A model generated the notes under the pieces. That model was not told the DNA's origin. It ran no database searches and saw only the letters and a list, made by a program, of their open reading frames with translations. 64,000 bases of DNA from an uncultured Paracoccaceae bacterium (GTDB lineage Bacteria > Pseudomonadota > Alphaproteobacteria > Rhodobacterales > Rhodobacteraceae). Shown piece by piece: positions 8,879-19,400 of the stretch. Made by a program: the position numbers and the translations under genes. How positions within the stretch are numbered: the stretch's first letter is position 1; each line of letters opens with the position of its first letter. The DNA is taken from positions 40,299-104,298 of the forward strand of contig CAKZRP010000030.1 in the NCBI GenBank assembly GCA_937146765.1. Reading direction: 5' to 3'.

Positions 8879-11800
8879 GTGAATGAGCAAGGCCAGAGGA
8901 CGCATAAGGTGAAGCCAGAAGCAGCACAGGATCTCCGGAGCAATCTGGAGCCGGACGACATTGCCGTCGTCGGCATGGCCGTGGCATTGCCGGGAGCCGA
9001 CTCGCTGGCGGCCTATTGGCGCAATCTGCGTGATGGCATTGAAGCCATCGAGGTGCTGGAAGAAGATCGCCTGCGCGCGGCGGGCGAAAGGGAGGATCTG
9101 CTCAAGGATCCCCACTACGTCCCCTCGGCCGCCCTTTTGCAGGGGTTTGATACCTTCGATGCGGATTTTTTCGGCTTTTCTCCGAAAGAGGCCGCGATCC
9201 TCGACCCCCAGCACCGCAAATTCCTCGAAGTCGCCTGGAGCGCGATGGAGGATGCGGGCCATACGCCCGAGAGCTTGAAGGGTCAGGTCGGCGTCTATGC
9301 GGGCTGCGGCATGGGCAGCTATTTCTATTTCAACATCTGCTCGAACCCGGAGCTGGTCGATGATGTCGGCATGTTCCTTCTCCGCCATACCGGCAATGAC
9401 AAGGATTTCCTGACCACAAGGGTCAGCCATGTATTTGACCTCAAAGGACCTTCGGTCAACGTGCAGACCGCCTGTTCCACCTCGCTGGTGGCGATCCACT
9501 ATGCCGCCGAGGCGCTGCGCAAGGGCGACTGCGATATGGCGCTGGCGGGCGGGGTCACCATCGAGCTGCCGCAGGGGCGCGGCTATCTCTACAAGGAGAA
9601 TGAAATCCTGTCGCCCGACGGCCATTGCCACGCCTTCGACCGCCGTGCTCAGGGCACCGTCTTTGGATCTGGCGCCGGGGCGGTTGCCCTGCGTCGCCTG
9701 AGCGACGCCGTCGCCGATGGCGACCACATCTGGGCGGTGCTGAAGGGTTCGGCGATCAACAACGATGGCGCTGCCAAGGCGGGCTATCTGGCGCCTTCGG
9801 TCGATGGTCAGTCGGCGGCGGTGCGCAAGGCCTTGACGGCGGCCCGGGTCAACCCCGAGACCATCGACTATGTGGAATGCCACGGTACCGGCACCTATAT
9901 CGGCGATCCGATCGAGGTTGCGGCGCTGACCGAAGCCTATCGTGACGGCACCGATGCGCGCGGCTTCTGCCGCATCGGATCGGTCAAGACCAACATCGGC
10001 CATCTCGACACTGCAGCCGGGGTCGCCGGTTTTGTAAAAACCGCGCTGGCGCTGAAGAACCAGGCACTGCCCCCTTCCCTTGGCTTTGAGAAACCGAACC
10101 CGACGATTGACTTCGAGACGTCGCCTTTTCGCGTCAATGACCGCCTCGTTCCTTGGATCAGCCACAAGGGCCCGCGCCGGGCAGGCATCAACGCATTGGG
10201 GGTCGGCGGGACCAATGCCCATGCGATCCTCGAAGAGGCGCCCCTGCGTTCCCCTTCCGAAGACAGCGATTTCCCCTTCCAGATCCTCTGCCTTTCGGGT
10301 CAGAACAAGGCGGCCCTCGACGGCAATACCCAGAACCTGATCCAATGGCTGCGCGCCAACCCGGAGGCCGATCTGGCCGATGTGGCCTATACGCTGAAGG
10401 AAGGCCGTCGCGGTTTTGCCAAACGGCGGGTCGTGGTGGCCGAAACCACAGCCGAGGCCGCAGACCTTTTGGAGGCGGCCAACCCGCGTCAGGTCTTTAC
10501 CCACGATCACTTGGGGCCAAACCCCGAGGTAGTCTTCATGTTCCCCGGCGGCGGTGCCCAATATGCGGGCATGGCGCGGGACCTCTACGAGACAGAGCCG
10601 GTCTTTGCCGATTGGATGGATCGCGGTCTTGACCATCTGGAGCAAAGCCTCGATTTCGACCTGCGCGCGCTCTGGCTGCCCGAGGACGGCGCGGAAGACG
10701 CCGCCGATGCGGCGCTGCTGAAACCTTCCGTGCAGTTGCCGCTGATCATGATTGTGGAATATGCGCTCGCCCAACTCTGGATGAGCTGGGGGGTGACGCC
10801 CGCCGCCATGGTCGGCCATTCCATGGGGGAAAACACCGCCGCCTGCCTTGCCGGGGTGATGACTTTTGAGAATTGCATCGACCTTGTCCACCTGCGGGGA
10901 CGCCTGTTCGACACGGTGGCCCCCGGCGGCATGTTGTCGATCTCGCTACCCTTGGCCGAGGTGCAGGCGCTGATCGGCGAGAGCCTCGATATCGCCAGCG
11001 TCAACGCGCCCGAACTGACCGCCGTGTCTGGCCCGAACGAAGCGCTTGAGGCGCTGGCTGAGACCCTGCGCGCCAAAGGTGTCGATTTCCAGCGCATTCC
11101 CATCGACATCGCCGCCCATAGCCGCATGTTGGAGCCGATCCTTGGCGATTATCACGCCTTCCTTGCCAGCCTCGATCTCAAGGCCCCGAGCCTGCCGATG
11201 ATGTCGAACCGCACCGGCCAACCGCTGACCGCAGAGCAAGCCACCAGCGCCGACTACTGGGTTGGCCAGCTGCGCAACACTGTCCATTTCGCCGCCTGCA
11301 TCGACAGGCTTGCGGAGGTGCCGGGCCGCGTTTTCCTCGAGGTCGGTCCCGGCAAGGCCCTGAGCGCGCTTGCGGGCATGGCACCAAGACTTACGCCCGG
11401 CCAAGTGCTCAGTTCCCTGCGCCATCCCGAACAGGATGTGGCGGATGACGCCTATTTCTTTGGGATAATCGGCCGGCTCTGGGCCTGCGGGGTCGAGGCC
11501 GACTGGCCGCAGATCTGGGGTGATGCCCGCCGCAACCGCCTGTCCCTGCCGACCTATGCCTTCCAGCGCAGCCGGTTCTTTATCGAGCCGGGCAAGGCCG
11601 TGGCGGCGCCGCAGGCCGAGCTTCCCGCCCGTTTGGACGACATGGCCGACTGGGGCTACCGCCCGGTCTGGCGCCCGCAGCTTGCGGATTGTGCGGTCGA
11701 TGTGGAACAAGATCTCGCTCAGGAGCCGCTGTGCTGGCTCTTCTTCGAGGATGGCTGCGGCCAGGCCGCCCTCTGTGCTGCTCGGTTGGTGGCAGCCGGA

Positions 11801-14800
11801 CACCATGTGGTTCGCGTCAGCGCGGGCGATACCTATAGGCAGCTGGCAGAAGATCGCTATCTGATCGCACCCGAAGAAGGGCGGTTCGGCTACCAGGCTC
11901 TTTGGGACGATCTCACCAAGGCAGGCCGAGTGCCACATCGTATCGCACATTTCTGGCTGGTCACGGATCAGGAACAATTCCGCGCCGGGTCCAGCTTCTT
12001 TGACCGTAACATCGCGATGGGGATGCTCTCGCTCACCGGTCTTGGTCAGGCGCTGGCGGAGGCGGAACTGCCGCACCCGATCCATATCAGCACTTTCACC
12101 TCCGGCGCCACGCAGGTCCGCGACGAGGCCCTTGCCTATCCGGAAAAGGCGATGATCGCAGGTCCCGCTGGGGTGATCCCGCGCGAGGTGCCGGGGGTGA
12201 CGGTAGCGATCTGCGACATCGAACTGCCCGAGGAACCAAAGGGCCTCGCTGCCTTGATCGCGGGCGCGAAGACCCCGTCGATTACCGGGCGGCTGTTGGA
12301 GGAGTTGCTCTGCGAACCCGCCTCGACCACAACGGCCTGGCGCGGCGAAAAACGCTTTGCCCAAAGCTATCGCCGAACCGCCCTGCCCGAACCACAAGCC
12401 GGGTCCCTGCCGCTGAAACAGGGTGGTCACTACCTTCTGACCGGAGGTTACGGTGGTATCGGCCTGACCATCGCGGCCCATCTGATGCAGCACTATGGCG
12501 CGCGCATTTCTCTGCTGTCGCGCGACGCCCTGCCGCCCCGCGCCAATTGGCCAGCCTATCTGCGCCGACACAGCCCCGCGGACCGCGTCGCCATTCGCAT
12601 CCGCGCCGTACAGGCGCTTGAGGCGCTGGGACGCGGCGAGGTTCTCCCGCTCAGCGGCGATGTCTGCAATCTTGCCGAGATGCGCGAGGCCGTGACCGCG
12701 GCAGAAGCTGCCTTTGGCCCCCTCACAGGGCTCTTTCATGGCGCGGGTCAAATCGATGACGCCCCGCTCCTCGCCAAGACCGAAGCGCAGATCGCAGAGA
12801 TTCTAGCGCCCAAGGTCAGCGGCCTCAGGGTGCTAGACCAACTCTTTCCGGACGGACGGCTGGAGCTGCTGGCGCTGTTCTCTTCCTCTTCCACCGCCAC
12901 CCGCCCCGCCGGGCAGGTGGATTACATTGCCGCCAACGAATACCTAAATGCCTATGCCAAGTCGCGCCGAGGCGGCCAGACTCGAGTACAGGCCATCGAT
13001 TGGGGCATCTGGGCCGATACCGGCATGGCGGCGGAGGCCATGGCCCGTAGGCGCGGCCAAACCGAGGCCGCGGAGCCACAGGTGGCCGAGGCCGCGCTCT
13101 GGCAGACCAAGGGCTTCGACCGGTCCGGCGCGCCTTACTTCCAAAGCCGGTTTGACGCGCGTCGGGATTGGCTCTTCGACGATCACCGTACCCATGACGG
13201 CACCGCCCTCCTGCCCGGCACCGGCACCATCGAGTTGATCGCCGAAGCGCTCCACTGCCTCGGGCTCGAAACCCCTTTCGAGATCCGCGACCTCTGGTTC
13301 CTGCAGCCTCTTGTGGTCGAAGATGCCACCCCGCGCGATGCGGTGATGCAGCTGGCACCCACTGCGCAAGGGTACGAGGCGCAGATCCATGCCGCAACCG
13401 GGCAGGGTTATGCCCGGATCGCCGAAGCGCAGGTGATCCCTTTGGAAGCCACCACCATTGCCCCGCAGCTGCCGCTCGACGCGATCAAGGCCCGGTGCTC
13501 CCTGCACGAGGCATCTCCGGCAGGTGACAGGTTGCGCTCGCCGCAAGAAGCCAACCTGCGCTTCGGGCCGCGCTGGCAGGTTCTGCAGTCCATGGCCTTC
13601 GGGCAGGACGAAGGCATCGCCCATCTGCGCCTGCCCGATCTTGCCCGTCAGGATGGCACGCTCCTGCACCCTGGTTTGATGGATCTCGCCACCGGATGGG
13701 CGATTGCTTTGGCTCCGGGGTACGAGCCAAGCACGCTCTGGGTGCCCGTCACCTACGCCAGCCTGCGCGTTTATGCCCCGCTGACGCCAGAGGTGGTGAG
13801 CCACATGCGACTGGCGCCCGGTGATCGTACCCCCGGCACCGCGCTCTTTAACGTCACGATCTGCGATCCCTCCGGGCGGGTTCTGGTGGAAGTCCGACAT
13901 TTCCGTATGCAGATGCTGGAGGGCGGGTTTTCTCTGCAACCGCCCCGCACCGATGCCACCGCCGCCAGCCTCGGCCTCACCGCCGGGGGGGAGAGTCAGC
14001 CCCTGTCGCCGGGCGAGCGTCGTCTGCTGGCAAACCTTGCCAATGGAATCCGGGCCGAGGAGGGCGGCATCGCCCTCGAACGGGCCCTTGCTTCAGGTCT
14101 GCCGCAGGTCGTCGTCTCCTCCATGGACCTTTCCGCACTGATGAAACAAGCCGAGCAGAGGGACGGCACCCCGGTTGCGACCGGCGGCCAGAGTTTTGAG
14201 CGCCCCGAACTCGACACCGATTACGTCGCCCCGCGCAGCGCCATCGAAGAAACGCTGGCGGGCCAGTTCGCCAGCCTGCTCGGCCTGGCGCAGGTGGGGG
14301 TCGAGGACAGTTTCTTCGACCTCGGAGGGCACTCCTTGATTGCGGTGCGGCTCTTTGCCCAGATCAAGCGCAGCTTTGGCGCGGAATTCCCGATGTCGGT
14401 GCTGTTCGATGCCCCCACTGTGGCCGCTCTTGCCGCCCGGATCGAGATCGAGACCGGCAGCCTCAGCGCCGGGGCGACAGATGTTCCCGCTGTCGAAACC
14501 CCGCAGAACTTCACCCATCTGGTGCGTCTGCATCCCGGCAAGGCGGCAAAGGCACCGGCGATGTTCATCGTCGCGGGCATGTTCGGCAACGTGCTGAACC
14601 TGCGCCATCTTGCCCAGATCCTCGGCACCGACCGTCCGGTCTGGGGCTTGCAGGCGCGCGGTCTCATCGGCGGCGACGCGCCGCACGAAGAAATCGAGGA
14701 GGCCGCCGCCGCCTGTATCGCCGAGATGCGGCAGGTGCAGCCTGAGGGCCCCTATCTGATCGGCGGCTTTTCCGGCGGCGGCATCACCGCCTACGAAATT

Positions 14801-15355
14801 GCCCAGCAACTGAAGGCTGCAGGCGAAGCGGTGGAGGCGCTGGTGCTGCTCGACACGCCTCTACCCCGTCGACCGCAGCTCAGTCGCCCGGACAAGGCGT
14901 TGATAAAACTGGCGGAACTGCGCAGCAAGGGCCTCGGCTATTTCGGCGAATGGCTCCGTAGCCGTATTGCCTGGGAAATCGCCAAGCGGAAACCTCGCCC
15001 GGCTGAGGACCGCGACCACAGCGGATTCAACAACCGCAAGATCGAACTCGCTTTCCTGCGCGCGGTCGGCAACTATGAGGTCCAGCCTTGGGAAGGGAAA
15101 GTGACGCTCTACCGCCCGGTTCTGGATCGGCATTGGAGAGTAACGAAGGGCAAATGGGTCAGCCGAGAGCGGGAATATGTCTTTGCCGACAACGACTGGA
15201 CCCGCTATGCGCCCGCGCTCAGGGTCATCGAGGTGCCCGGCGACCATGACAGCATGGTGCTGGACCCCAATGTCAGCGTGCTGGGCAAGGCGGTTCGCGA
15301 TCAGCTGGCCGAGGCCTGCCCACTCCACCCGCAAACGGCACGGGCCGCGGAGTAA
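8879..15355 (+). CDS. Single-module type I polyketide synthase, KS-AT-KR-DH-ACP-TE
   Basis: Numbering uses the GTG at 8879, chosen because AGGAG precedes it by six bases; a GTG at 8843 has no such site. KS about 28-450 with Cys199 (TACSTS), His335 (HGTGT) and His375 (NIGHLD). AT about 545-860 with GHSMGE around Ser648, and AAHS at His747 where malonyl enzymes usually have HAFH. KR: TGGYGGIG at 1188-1195, IDD in the LDD position (B-type), Tyr1349 and Asn1353. DH: His1436 in a DDHRTHDG motif and Asp1602 in HPGLMD. ACP: Ser1819 (GGHSL). TE: Ser1965 (GFSGG) and His2123. No ER or methyltransferase. All active sites look intact. KR precedes DH, the reverse of the usual order. Expected chemistry is one extension to a 2,3-enoyl acid released by the TE. 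First gene of the overlapping operon. Confidence 0.93.
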   Translation: MNEQGQRTHKVKPEAAQDLRSNLEPDDIAVVGMAVALPGADSLAAYWRNLRDGIEAIEVLEEDRLRAAGEREDLLKDPHYVPSAALLQGFDTFDADFFGFSPKEAAILDPQHRKFLEVAWSAMEDAGHTPESLKGQVGVYAGCGMGSYFYFNICSNPELVDDVGMFLLRHTGNDKDFLTTRVSHVFDLKGPSVNVQTACSTSLVAIHYAAEALRKGDCDMALAGGVTIELPQGRGYLYKENEILSPDGHCHAFDRRAQGTVFGSGAGAVALRRLSDAVADGDHIWAVLKGSAINNDGAAKAGYLAPSVDGQSAAVRKALTAARVNPETIDYVECHGTGTYIGDPIEVAALTEAYRDGTDARGFCRIGSVKTNIGHLDTAAGVAGFVKTALALKNQALPPSLGFEKPNPTIDFETSPFRVNDRLVPWISHKGPRRAGINALGVGGTNAHAILEEAPLRSPSEDSDFPFQILCLSGQNKAALDGNTQNLIQWLRANPEADLADVAYTLKEGRRGFAKRRVVVAETTAEAADLLEAANPRQVFTHDHLGPNPEVVFMFPGGGAQYAGMARDLYETEPVFADWMDRGLDHLEQSLDFDLRALWLPEDGAEDAADAALLKPSVQLPLIMIVEYALAQLWMSWGVTPAAMVGHSMGENTAACLAGVMTFENCIDLVHLRGRLFDTVAPGGMLSISLPLAEVQALIGESLDIASVNAPELTAVSGPNEALEALAETLRAKGVDFQRIPIDIAAHSRMLEPILGDYHAFLASLDLKAPSLPMMSNRTGQPLTAEQATSADYWVGQLRNTVHFAACIDRLAEVPGRVFLEVGPGKALSALAGMAPRLTPGQVLSSLRHPEQDVADDAYFFGIIGRLWACGVEADWPQIWGDARRNRLSLPTYAFQRSRFFIEPGKAVAAPQAELPARLDDMADWGYRPVWRPQLADCAVDVEQDLAQEPLCWLFFEDGCGQAALCAARLVAAGHHVVRVSAGDTYRQLAEDRYLIAPEEGRFGYQALWDDLTKAGRVPHRIAHFWLVTDQEQFRAGSSFFDRNIAMGMLSLTGLGQALAEAELPHPIHISTFTSGATQVRDEALAYPEKAMIAGPAGVIPREVPGVTVAICDIELPEEPKGLAALIAGAKTPSITGRLLEELLCEPASTTTAWRGEKRFAQSYRRTALPEPQAGSLPLKQGGHYLLTGGYGGIGLTIAAHLMQHYGARISLLSRDALPPRANWPAYLRRHSPADRVAIRIRAVQALEALGRGEVLPLSGDVCNLAEMREAVTAAEAAFGPLTGLFHGAGQIDDAPLLAKTEAQIAEILAPKVSGLRVLDQLFPDGRLELLALFSSSSTATRPAGQVDYIAANEYLNAYAKSRRGGQTRVQAIDWGIWADTGMAAEAMARRRGQTEAAEPQVAEAALWQTKGFDRSGAPYFQSRFDARRDWLFDDHRTHDGTALLPGTGTIELIAEALHCLGLETPFEIRDLWFLQPLVVEDATPRDAVMQLAPTAQGYEAQIHAATGQGYARIAEAQVIPLEATTIAPQLPLDAIKARCSLHEASPAGDRLRSPQEANLRFGPRWQVLQSMAFGQDEGIAHLRLPDLARQDGTLLHPGLMDLATGWAIALAPGYEPSTLWVPVTYASLRVYAPLTPEVVSHMRLAPGDRTPGTALFNVTICDPSGRVLVEVRHFRMQMLEGGFSLQPPRTDATAASLGLTAGGESQPLSPGERRLLANLANGIRAEEGGIALERALASGLPQVVVSSMDLSALMKQAEQRDGTPVATGGQSFERPELDTDYVAPRSAIEETLAGQFASLLGLAQVGVEDSFFDLGGHSLIAVRLFAQIKRSFGAEFPMSVLFDAPTVAALAARIEIETGSLSAGATDVPAVETPQNFTHLVRLHPGKAAKAPAMFIVAGMFGNVLNLRHLAQILGTDRPVWGLQARGLIGGDAPHEEIEEAAAACIAEMRQVQPEGPYLIGGFSGGGITAYEIAQQLKAAGEAVEALVLLDTPLPRRPQLSRPDKALIKLAELRSKGLGYFGEWLRSRIAWEIAKRKPRPAEDRDHSGFNNRKIELAFLRAVGNYEVQPWEGKVTLYRPVLDRHWRVTKGKWVSREREYVFADNDWTRYAPALRVIEVPGDHDSMVLDPNVSVLGKAVRDQLAEACPLHPQTARAAE

Positions 15356-15358
15356 ACG

Positions 15359-16408
15359 ATGAGCGCTGGAACCATCCTCACCGTCATCCTGAATTTCCGC
15401 ACTCCGGAGATGACCCTGCGCGCCGCCCAGGCCGCACTGGTGGAGATGGCAGAGCTTCCCGGCGAGGTTCTGATCATCGACAACAACTCCGCTGACGGTT
15501 CTTACGAGGCGATCCTAAAAGCTGCGCGCGCGCGTGGCTGGCTCGACGGCGGACGGCTGCGGGTGGAGGCGTCACCGGTGAATGGCGGTTTTGGGGCCGG
15601 CATGAACATCGGCCTTCGCGCCCGGCTGGGCGACGGCAGGGTGCCGGATTTCTTCTATCTCTTGAACTCCGACGCCTTTCCCGACCCCGGCTGCATCAAG
15701 GTCTTGCGCGATTTCCTGGTCGAGCATCCGGACGCCGGGCTTGCGGGTTCCTATGTTTATGGCGAAGACGGGGCGCCCCATTGCACCCTCTTCCGATTTC
15801 CCACCATCGCCAGCGAATTTGAGGGCGGCGCCCGCACCGGCGTGATCTCGCGCTTGCTGTCCCATGCCATCGTGCCACTGGATATCCCCGCCACGCCGCA
15901 ACGGGTCGACTGGACCGCCGGCGCCAGCCTGATGATCCGGCGCGCGGTGATCGAGGCCGTAGGCGGGTTTGACGAGACGTTCTTTCTCTATTTCGAGGAA
16001 ACCGAGCTCTGCCACCGGGCGGCGCGGGCAGGCTGGAGCACCTACTATGTGCCACAAAGCACCGTGGTTCACATCGGTTCCGCCTCCACGGGCATGAAGA
16101 ACTGGACCCGAACACCTGTCTTCTGGCTCGACTCACGGCTCTATTACTTCACGCGTGTCCATGGCGTCGGTTACGCGCTGGCAGCCACGCTGGCCCGGCT
16201 CGCAGGTGGTGCGATCTATGGCTTGCGTCGTTTGACCTCCGGCAAACCCCGCGCCGATGCGCCGGGGTTCCACCGCGATCTGATCCGGCACCATCTGAAG
16301 AGCCTGATGGCCCGTCCGCGCGCGCCCAAACTCGCGCACCCCTTGCTGCCGCCATCCGCCCCCCTGTCCGCTCCCCTGTCCGCCCCCCTGTCGGAGGATT
16401 CCGAATGA
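15359..16408 (+). CDS. Family 2 glycosyltransferase, rhamnosyltransferase-like
   Basis: A 349-residue enzyme. It has VILNFRTPE, IIDNNSADGS, the metal-site region LLNSDAFP, and GGFDETFFLYFEETEL typical of GT2 rhamnosyltransferase-like proteins. It starts 3 bases after the PKS stop and overlaps the NRPS-like gene by ATGA, so it is translationally locked between the two assembly-line genes. That placement suggests it glycosylates their product or an intermediate. It could equally be a polysaccharide enzyme carried in the operon. The C-terminus is an odd Pro/Ser tail (APLS repeated) ending in EDSE, encoded by a 12-base tandem repeat. Confidence 0.86.
   Translation: MSAGTILTVILNFRTPEMTLRAAQAALVEMAELPGEVLIIDNNSADGSYEAILKAARARGWLDGGRLRVEASPVNGGFGAGMNIGLRARLGDGRVPDFFYLLNSDAFPDPGCIKVLRDFLVEHPDAGLAGSYVYGEDGAPHCTLFRFPTIASEFEGGARTGVISRLLSHAIVPLDIPATPQRVDWTAGASLMIRRAVIEAVGGFDETFFLYFEETELCHRAARAGWSTYYVPQSTVVHIGSASTGMKNWTRTPVFWLDSRLYYFTRVHGVGYALAATLARLAGGAIYGLRRLTSGKPRADAPGFHRDLIRHHLKSLMARPRAPKLAHPLLPPSAPLSAPLSAPLSEDSE
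16356..16391 (+). repeat. 12-bp tandem repeat, three copies, in the 3' end of a glycosyltransferase gene
   Basis: Three units of CCGCYCCCCTGT at 16356, 16368 and 16380 encode the APLS-type tail. Only one position differs among the copies. Slippage here would change tail length in steps of four residues without a frameshift, a few bases before the ATGA overlap with the NRPS-like gene. Confidence 0.8.
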
Positions 16409-19400
16409 CTCCTTTCTCCGCCGTTGTCATCGGCAATGAATCCCTGCTGATCGGCTGTTCCGAGGCCCTTCTTGCCCGCGGCCACCGGATCAGCGGCGTG
16501 GTGTCGGAGGCCGAGGATATCCGGGCCTGGGCGAGAGACAGGGGATTGCCCCTCTGGGACAAGCCGGCGGAGGTCTCGGGCCCCTTCGACTGGCTTTTCT
16601 CGATTGCCAACCTCAGAGTGTTGCCAGAGATAGTCCTCGCCCGCGCGACGAAAGGCGCGATCAACTTTCACGATGGACCGTTGCCAGAACGGGCCGGGCT
16701 GAACACGCCGAACTGGGCGATCATTGAGGGGGCCGAAGAGCACGGCATCACCTGGCATCTGATCGAAGGCGGCGTGGATGAAGGGGACATCCTCGCCCAG
16801 CGCCGATTTGGTGTCTCCGAAGACGAGACTGCCTTCAGCCTCAACTCCAAATGCTATGGCGCGGCTCTGGACAGTTTTTCCGAGGTGATGGAGCAGCTGG
16901 AAAACGGCACCCTCGTCCGCCAACCGCAAGACCTGAGCCGACGGCGCTATCACGCGCGCGCCGATCGTCCTGCTGGCGGTGGGCTTCTGCGCTTCGACCG
17001 ACCCGCGCTTGAGCTCGCCCGGCTGCACCGCGGCCTTGATACGGGCGGGTACTGGAACCCGCTCTGCACCCCGAAACTGGACCTCGGCGGCATGGTGGCA
17101 CTGGTTGGTTCCGCGACCGCAGTTGCGGGTGTCGGCAGGCCGGGTGAGGTGCTTGGCATTGAGGGGGACACACTTACGATCGCCTGCAGCGATGGCGCCA
17201 TCCGCCTCGGTGGGCTCAGACCGCTTCTCGGTGACGGATTGGACCTTGCCGCGTGTGTCGCTGTTGGAACAGTCCTGCCCGACCTACACGAGGCTGCCGG
17301 TCAAGTTCTGGAGGCCGCCCTGAGCCGCGCGCAAAAGGGGGAGACATATTGGCGACAGGCGCTGGCTGCCATGCAGGTTCTGCCGCTGCCATTGGCCTGT
17401 CCCGCATCCAAGGATCAGATGCAGGAGATCCCCCTGCCTGAGGGGCTCTCCAACCCTGCCTTGGCGGCGGCCACCCTCGCCTGGGCCCTGCGCAGCACAG
17501 GCGAAACCGCGGGCTCTATCGCACTGACCCTGCCGGGACTGGATCCGGCTCCGCTGGGCCTGACATCCGCCTGGGTGCCATTTTCCGCAGAGGTGGAGTG
17601 CAGCTTTGGGGACCTGACGGATCACGCCGAAGAGACCCTCGCCAAGGCTGCGACATATGGCGGCTTTGCCAGCGATCTACCCGCCCGCGCACCGGAGATC
17701 CCCTCCTATCAGGAGCCGGTCATCGCCCTCTGCCTTGACGGGGCTGCGGCCCCCAGGAACGCGCAACTCATTCTGACCCGGACCGGCGCGACCCTGCGCC
17801 TCCATAGCCGCCACCTGCCGCAAGAGGCGCTGGCGTTGCTCGCCACCCGGCTGTCCTTTCTGCTTGGGAACATCGGCGTCCTCGGTAGAACCACTCTCTC
17901 GTCCTTGCCGCTCCTCCCAGAGAGCGAGCGCACCCTGATGCTCGACACCTGGAATGCAACCGCCGTCGACTTCCCGCGCGAGGAGACCATCCACGCAGCC
18001 TTCGAGGCACAGGTCGCCCGCACGCCCGAGGCCACAGCGCTGGTCTTCGAGGACCAGCAGCTCAGCTACAATGAGCTCAATGCCCGCGCCAATGCGCTTG
18101 CCCGCCATCTGCAGGCGCAAGGGGTGAAACCCGGCAGCCATGTCGGCGTCTACCTGCGCCGCTCGATGGATCTGGTGGTCGCCACCCTCGGCATCCTGAA
18201 GGCAGGCGGAGCCTATGTGCCGCTCGACCCCGCCTATCCCGCCGACCGCATCGCCCATTACGTCAGCGACAGTCAGGCCAGCGTCATCGTCACCCATGAC
18301 ATGATGGCCGCCGACCTGCCGCCGAGTGACGCAGCAGTGCTCCGACTGGACCAGCTGGACCTGTCGGAGGGTTCTCCCATCGCAGGCGGCGCCAGCGGCG
18401 AAGACCTCGCCTATCTGATCTATACGTCCGGCTCCACCGGCCTGCCCAAAGGCGTGATGGTACGGCACCGCAATGTCGCCAATTTCTTCACCGGCATGGA
18501 TGCCCGCATTCCCCACAATCCCGGCGACACCTGGCTGGCGGTCACCAGTCTTTCCTTCGACATCTCGGTGCTGGAGCTGTTCTGGACCCTGGCGCGCGGC
18601 TTCAAACTGGTGCTCTCAAGCGACGAAAGCCGCCTGCAACTGGCAAATGGCCCCATCGCCCTCAGCGACCGGCGGATCGACTTCAACCTCTATTACTGGG
18701 GCAATGACGACGGCGAGGGCGCGCAGAAATACGACCTGCTGCTCGAAGGCGCCAAATTTGCCGACGCCCATGGGTTCAATGCGGTCTGGACGCCCGAGCG
18801 CCATTTCCACGCCTTTGGCGGCCCCTATCCCAACCCCTCGGTGACCGGCGCCGCGGTGGCGGCGGTGACGCGCAACATCGGCGTGCGGGCCGGCTCCTGC
18901 GTTGCGCCCCTTCACCACCCCGCCCGCATTGCCGAGGAATGGGCGGTGATCGACAATCTGACCGGTGGGCGGGCGGGCATCGGCTTTGCCTCTGGCTGGC
19001 AGCCCGACGATTTCATTCTGCGTCCTGAAAACACGCCCCCCGCCAACAAGCCCGCCCTGTTCGAGGCGCTGGAGACCGTCCGCAAGCTCTGGCGCGGCGA
19101 GGCGGTCGCCTTCCCGCGCCTTGATGGCGCATTGCACTCCGTGGTCACCCAGCCGCGCCCGGTCTCCAGGGAACTTGCCACCTGGGTCACCACCGCAGGC
19201 AACCCCGAAACCTGGCGCGAGGCAGGCGGCCATGGCGCCAATGTACTGACCCACCTGTTGGGTCAGAGTGTCGAGGAAGTGGGGGAGAAGATCAAACTCT
19301 ACCACGCGGCCCTGCGCGAGGCGGGTCATGATCCGGCCGACTTCACCGTCACCTTGATGCTGCACACCTATCTGGCCGAAACCCGCGCCGCCGCCCGCGA

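Noticed and set aside
8738..10891. 717-residue minus-strand frame opposite the PKS ketosynthase
   Set aside because: The plus strand carries all ketosynthase active-site motifs; the antisense product has shadow-type composition and no domain.
16405..17000. Separate methionyl-tRNA formyltransferase gene
   Set aside because: The frame continues without interruption into the A domain, so it is a fused domain and not the housekeeping enzyme.
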